Part shown: in pieces, positions 9,514-11,367 of the stretch
Layout of the letters: each line of letters begins with the position of its first letter
Position numbering within the stretch: the first letter of the stretch is position 1
Assembly (NCBI GenBank): GCA_016703265.1
Contig: JADJCK010000010.1
Coordinates: forward strand, 1-11,367
Direction: 5' to 3'
From: a bacterium
Lineage (GTDB): Bacteria > Krumholzibacteriota > Krumholzibacteriia > LZORAL124-64-63
DNA length: 11,367 nucleotides
Position numbers and translations under genes: made by a program
Notes under the pieces: model-generated
Told to the model about the DNA's origin: nothing
Databases searched by the model: none
What the model saw: the letters and a program-made list of their open reading frames with translations, nothing else

Positions 9514-10097
9514 ATGTTCAGCCGTTGCCCCGCCCGGCCACCGGTCAAAGAAGGAAGCATCCTCGACGCGGTTGTCGTCGAGATCGCCAGCCACGGCTAC
9601 CACGGCACCACTGGCGATGATCGCCTGGCGCGGCGTGGCGACGGCACTATCTACCTCTATTTCCGGAACAAGGAAGAGATCTCGTCTCCTTGTTCGACCG
9701 CGCGATGGACCGCTTGTCGAGCAGGGCGCGCGCGAACTGGTCGACCTGGTCGCTGGCGGCCCGCCTCGGGCGCATCATCGAACTGCATCTCGAACTGGTC
9801 GTTTCGGAAGCGACCTGGCGATTATGATCACAGCAGGCCGAACTGCGGTACAGCCTCCACTTTCGACCAGCTCGCCGCGCGAAGGGGGGGCCTACCCGCA
9901 GGCCATTGCCCAGCGATTACTGCTCGAAGGGCAGGCGGTCGGCCTGCGGCGCACCGATCCTCGAGGCGACGCTTGCCATTAAGGCCGCCGTCGGCGTGCC
10001 CGACGAGATGGCCACCGACTGGCGTGCCGTCACGCCGCAAACACCCGGTTGCAGGCAGCGGGCCGGGAAGCCGCGACCGGCTTCGGTTCACCGTTAG
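9514..10097 (+). CDS. TetR/AcrR-family regulator, probable FadR-type repressor (frame-disrupted)
   Basis: The N-terminal region is diagnostic of TetR: ILDAVVVEIASHGYHGTT, then GTIYLYFRNKEEI, the end of the helix-turn-helix. Between these the usual 'xDDIAxxAGVGxGT' is short and garbled (GDDRLARRGD), so several bases seem missing from the recognition helix. Downstream pieces hop frames: LVEQGARELVDLVAGG near 9715-9765, LAIMITA near 9815, AYPQAIAQRLLLEGQAVG near 9890-9950, and LEATLAIKAAVGVPDEMATDW near 9960-10020. Together they give about 195 residues, the family size, with at least five breaks. ATG 9514 is in the best reading frame; ATG 9510 or GTG 9451 are alternatives. Divergence from fadNAE across a FadR-like box makes an acyl-CoA-responsive repressor the natural role. 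The C-terminal end is uncertain; TAG 10095 fits the last recognisable frame. Confidence 0.8.
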
Positions 10098-10445
10098 CGC
10101 TTGGCGTCCGTTTCGCCTGTTCAAGGTGCCTTACACGCGGTTCCATCTCAACGGCACGCGACTTGCAACTCCCGCCTGTGCCTGGGCCTTTCGGCCATCG
10201 GACCCGCGTTGTTCGAAGCAAGGGTGAAACTTCAACCGGGGACCGAACATGCCAAGGAGCGCCGCCGTGCGGCTCGCCGAGCATCTGGTCGGGCTTGGGC
10301 TTGATTCGCCCCGGGGCGGTATTGACAGTTTTCTGGGCAGGACGGCGTTAGCTTCTGACCTTTGGCCCAGTTGCATAGCCCCGCTGCCGGGCGAGGTCGC
10401 GAGCCCGGCCAGCCCGGCGGCAAGACGGCACCAGCTAACGCCCAG
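10098..10445. other. Stretch without a recognisable gene
   Basis: Short open frames exist on both strands, but none gives a protein with family-like sequence. The longest begins at ATG 10249 and has no ribosome site. A 12-bp perfect palindrome, CGCCCCGGGGCG (10307-10318), lies just before the promoter-like element at 10322. Confidence 0.4.
10322..10350 (+). promoter_or_regulatory. Candidate sigma-70-like promoter before the last coding stretch
   Basis: A consensus -35 TTGACA (10322-10327) is followed 17 bases later by GCGTTA (10345-10350), a weak -10. It shares GGGCAGGA in the spacer with the candidate promoter of the regulator. It lies upstream of the broken coding stretch that fills the rest of the window. 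Confidence 0.32.
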
Positions 10446-11349
10446 GTGACGGGCGCGATTCCTTTCGTCGCGCGCGCCCGCGACGTCGACTGGAACACGG
10501 ACGGCCCCGGCCGACGCGACGCGGTGCTGACGAGCACGGCACCGCACCGCCATGTCTGCCGACGCCAACGTTGCTCATCGGCGCGCAGGTCACGCCCGAG
10601 GCGCAGCTGTTGCCGGCGGGCTCGTCGCGCTTCACGCCGCAGGACCAGTCCAACCTGCTGATCCCGCTGGGACGCTGATCGGCCAATTGACCGCTGTCGC
10701 GCTGGCGGGCTTCCGCTTCGTGAATTGCCGCGTACGAGCGGCAGGCCGGCTCGCCTTCGTCACGTCGCCGACGGCGATCGATGCCGGCGGCAACGCGGTG
10801 CTCGGCCATTACGGGCCGGTGCAATCCTCGAACAGCCGAGCTCAGCCAGGGCCTGGGTCGCTGTCGCCGGGCGTGATCATGCCGGCCAGCGGCGTCGGAG
10901 CGGCAGCCTGACGGTCTTCCGCGTCGACGAATCGAACCGCAGATCGACAGCGCGCGTGCACGCTCATCTGCCGGGCGACCCTGGCCGCAGCGGCACCGGC
11001 GACGCGTTCGCGGCGCATCCGGCCGCCGGCGCGATTGCCGCTGCCGGCGCCCGGTATACCGCGGCCGGCAGCGAAGCCGGCTACGACGGCGCGCCGGCGA
11101 GCCAGAGCGGCGTACGCCGCTGCTTGACGCTGGCGGGCCACGACCGACTGTTGGAACCCGGCGCTCGGTCCATGAATCAGGTCCGCAGCTTGACGACAGT
11201 TGGCAATCTACGCCGCCGACTTTCACGCGTTGGCCGGCGGCACGGCGCAGGGCACCGTGGCGCTGGCCACGACCGGCGGGCAGACACCACCGCCTACGAC
11301 ATCGACGAGTCATGTGTGCAGCTTTGAGGCATCCCGCCAATCGCCGTGA
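10446..11349 (+). other. Probable frame-broken coding stretch of unknown function
   Basis: No single frame is convincing, but protein-like pieces follow one another on the + strand. They are VTGAIPFVARARDVDWNTDG from GTG 10446 in one frame; LLIGAQVTPEAQLLPAGSSR through SNLLIPLG (about 10570-10678) in a second; TAVALAGFRFVNCRV and FVTSPTAIDAGGNAVLGHYG (about 10690-10820) in a third; then FRVDESNR (near 10917); and YAADFHALAGGTAQGTVALA (about 11209-11268). The Ala/Gly/Thr-rich composition and DxDxNxDG-like piece suggest a secreted or surface protein with possible Ca-binding loops, but this is a guess. The end could be TGA 11347 or TGA 11325 depending on frame. The antisense open frame 11340-10435 is Arg-rich and looks like a shadow. 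Confidence 0.28.
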
Positions 11350-11367
11350 CCGCGTGGCAGCGGCAAA

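Noticed and set aside
10067..10084. Stem-loop GAAGCCG-CGAC-CGGCTTC as a terminator for the TetR gene
   Set aside because: The stem is only 7 bp, has no T-run, and lies inside the likely C-terminal coding region of the regulator; such hairpins are common in GC-rich DNA.
10307..10318. CGCCCCGGGGCG palindrome as an operator
   Set aside because: It is a loop-free GC palindrome of 12 bases with no second copy seen and no partner regulator; chance is sufficient in this composition.
10435..11340. A 301-codon minus-strand open frame
   Set aside because: The translation is Arg/Gly/Ser-rich low complexity with no domain or good ribosome site. The + strand gives more protein-like fragments.

Overview
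The window is GC-rich, protein-dense bacterial chromosome. It is ordinary metabolic DNA; I found no phage, IS element, CRISPR array, tRNA or rRNA. The dominant technical fact is a high density of single-base frame breaks. Nearly every gene has to be read by hopping between frames, yet the hopped translation runs from start to stop of a known family with catalytic residues kept. Several breaks lie in short homopolymers. This fits uncorrected indels in a draft (probably metagenomic, long-read or pyrosequencing-type) assembly much better than gene decay. The taxon cannot be fixed. A YciH-type SUI1 protein and the GC content would suit a proteobacterium (possibly gamma), but this is only an inference.

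Layout. (1) 1-1633, + strand: a damaged ABC-transporter-like cassette. It holds the C-terminal end of a probable ATPase and two probable multi-span permease subunits, followed by a GC-rich hairpin. (2) 1705-3791, + strand: a secreted TPR-repeat protein whose 3' end overlaps yciH, a SUI1/eIF1-like translation factor with an N-terminal Cys cluster. (3) 3817-3847: a perfect 13-bp stem shared as terminator by the two convergent transcription units. (4) 9304-3876, - strand: a three-gene fatty-acid beta-oxidation operon in the order fadN (3-hydroxyacyl-CoA dehydrogenase/enoyl-CoA hydratase), fadA (thiolase), fadE (large acyl-CoA dehydrogenase), the same order as Bacillus subtilis fadNAE. (5) 9305-9513: the divergent control region, with an 18-bp operator that matches the B. 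subtilis FadR box at all but one defined position, plus a second similar palindrome beside it. (6) 9514-about 10097, + strand: a TetR-family regulator, by context the acyl-CoA-responsive repressor of the operon. (7) 10098-11367: a weakly coding stretch with a promoter-like element and fragments of one or more unidentified + strand proteins.

How it works together: FadE makes the trans-2-enoyl-CoA, FadN hydrates and oxidises it to 3-ketoacyl-CoA, and FadA releases acetyl-CoA. The divergent TetR protein probably represses both itself and the operon until long-chain acyl-CoA binds it. The strongest results are the reconstructed fadNAE operon with its operator, and the list of exact places where the sequence must be wrong or the genes broken.
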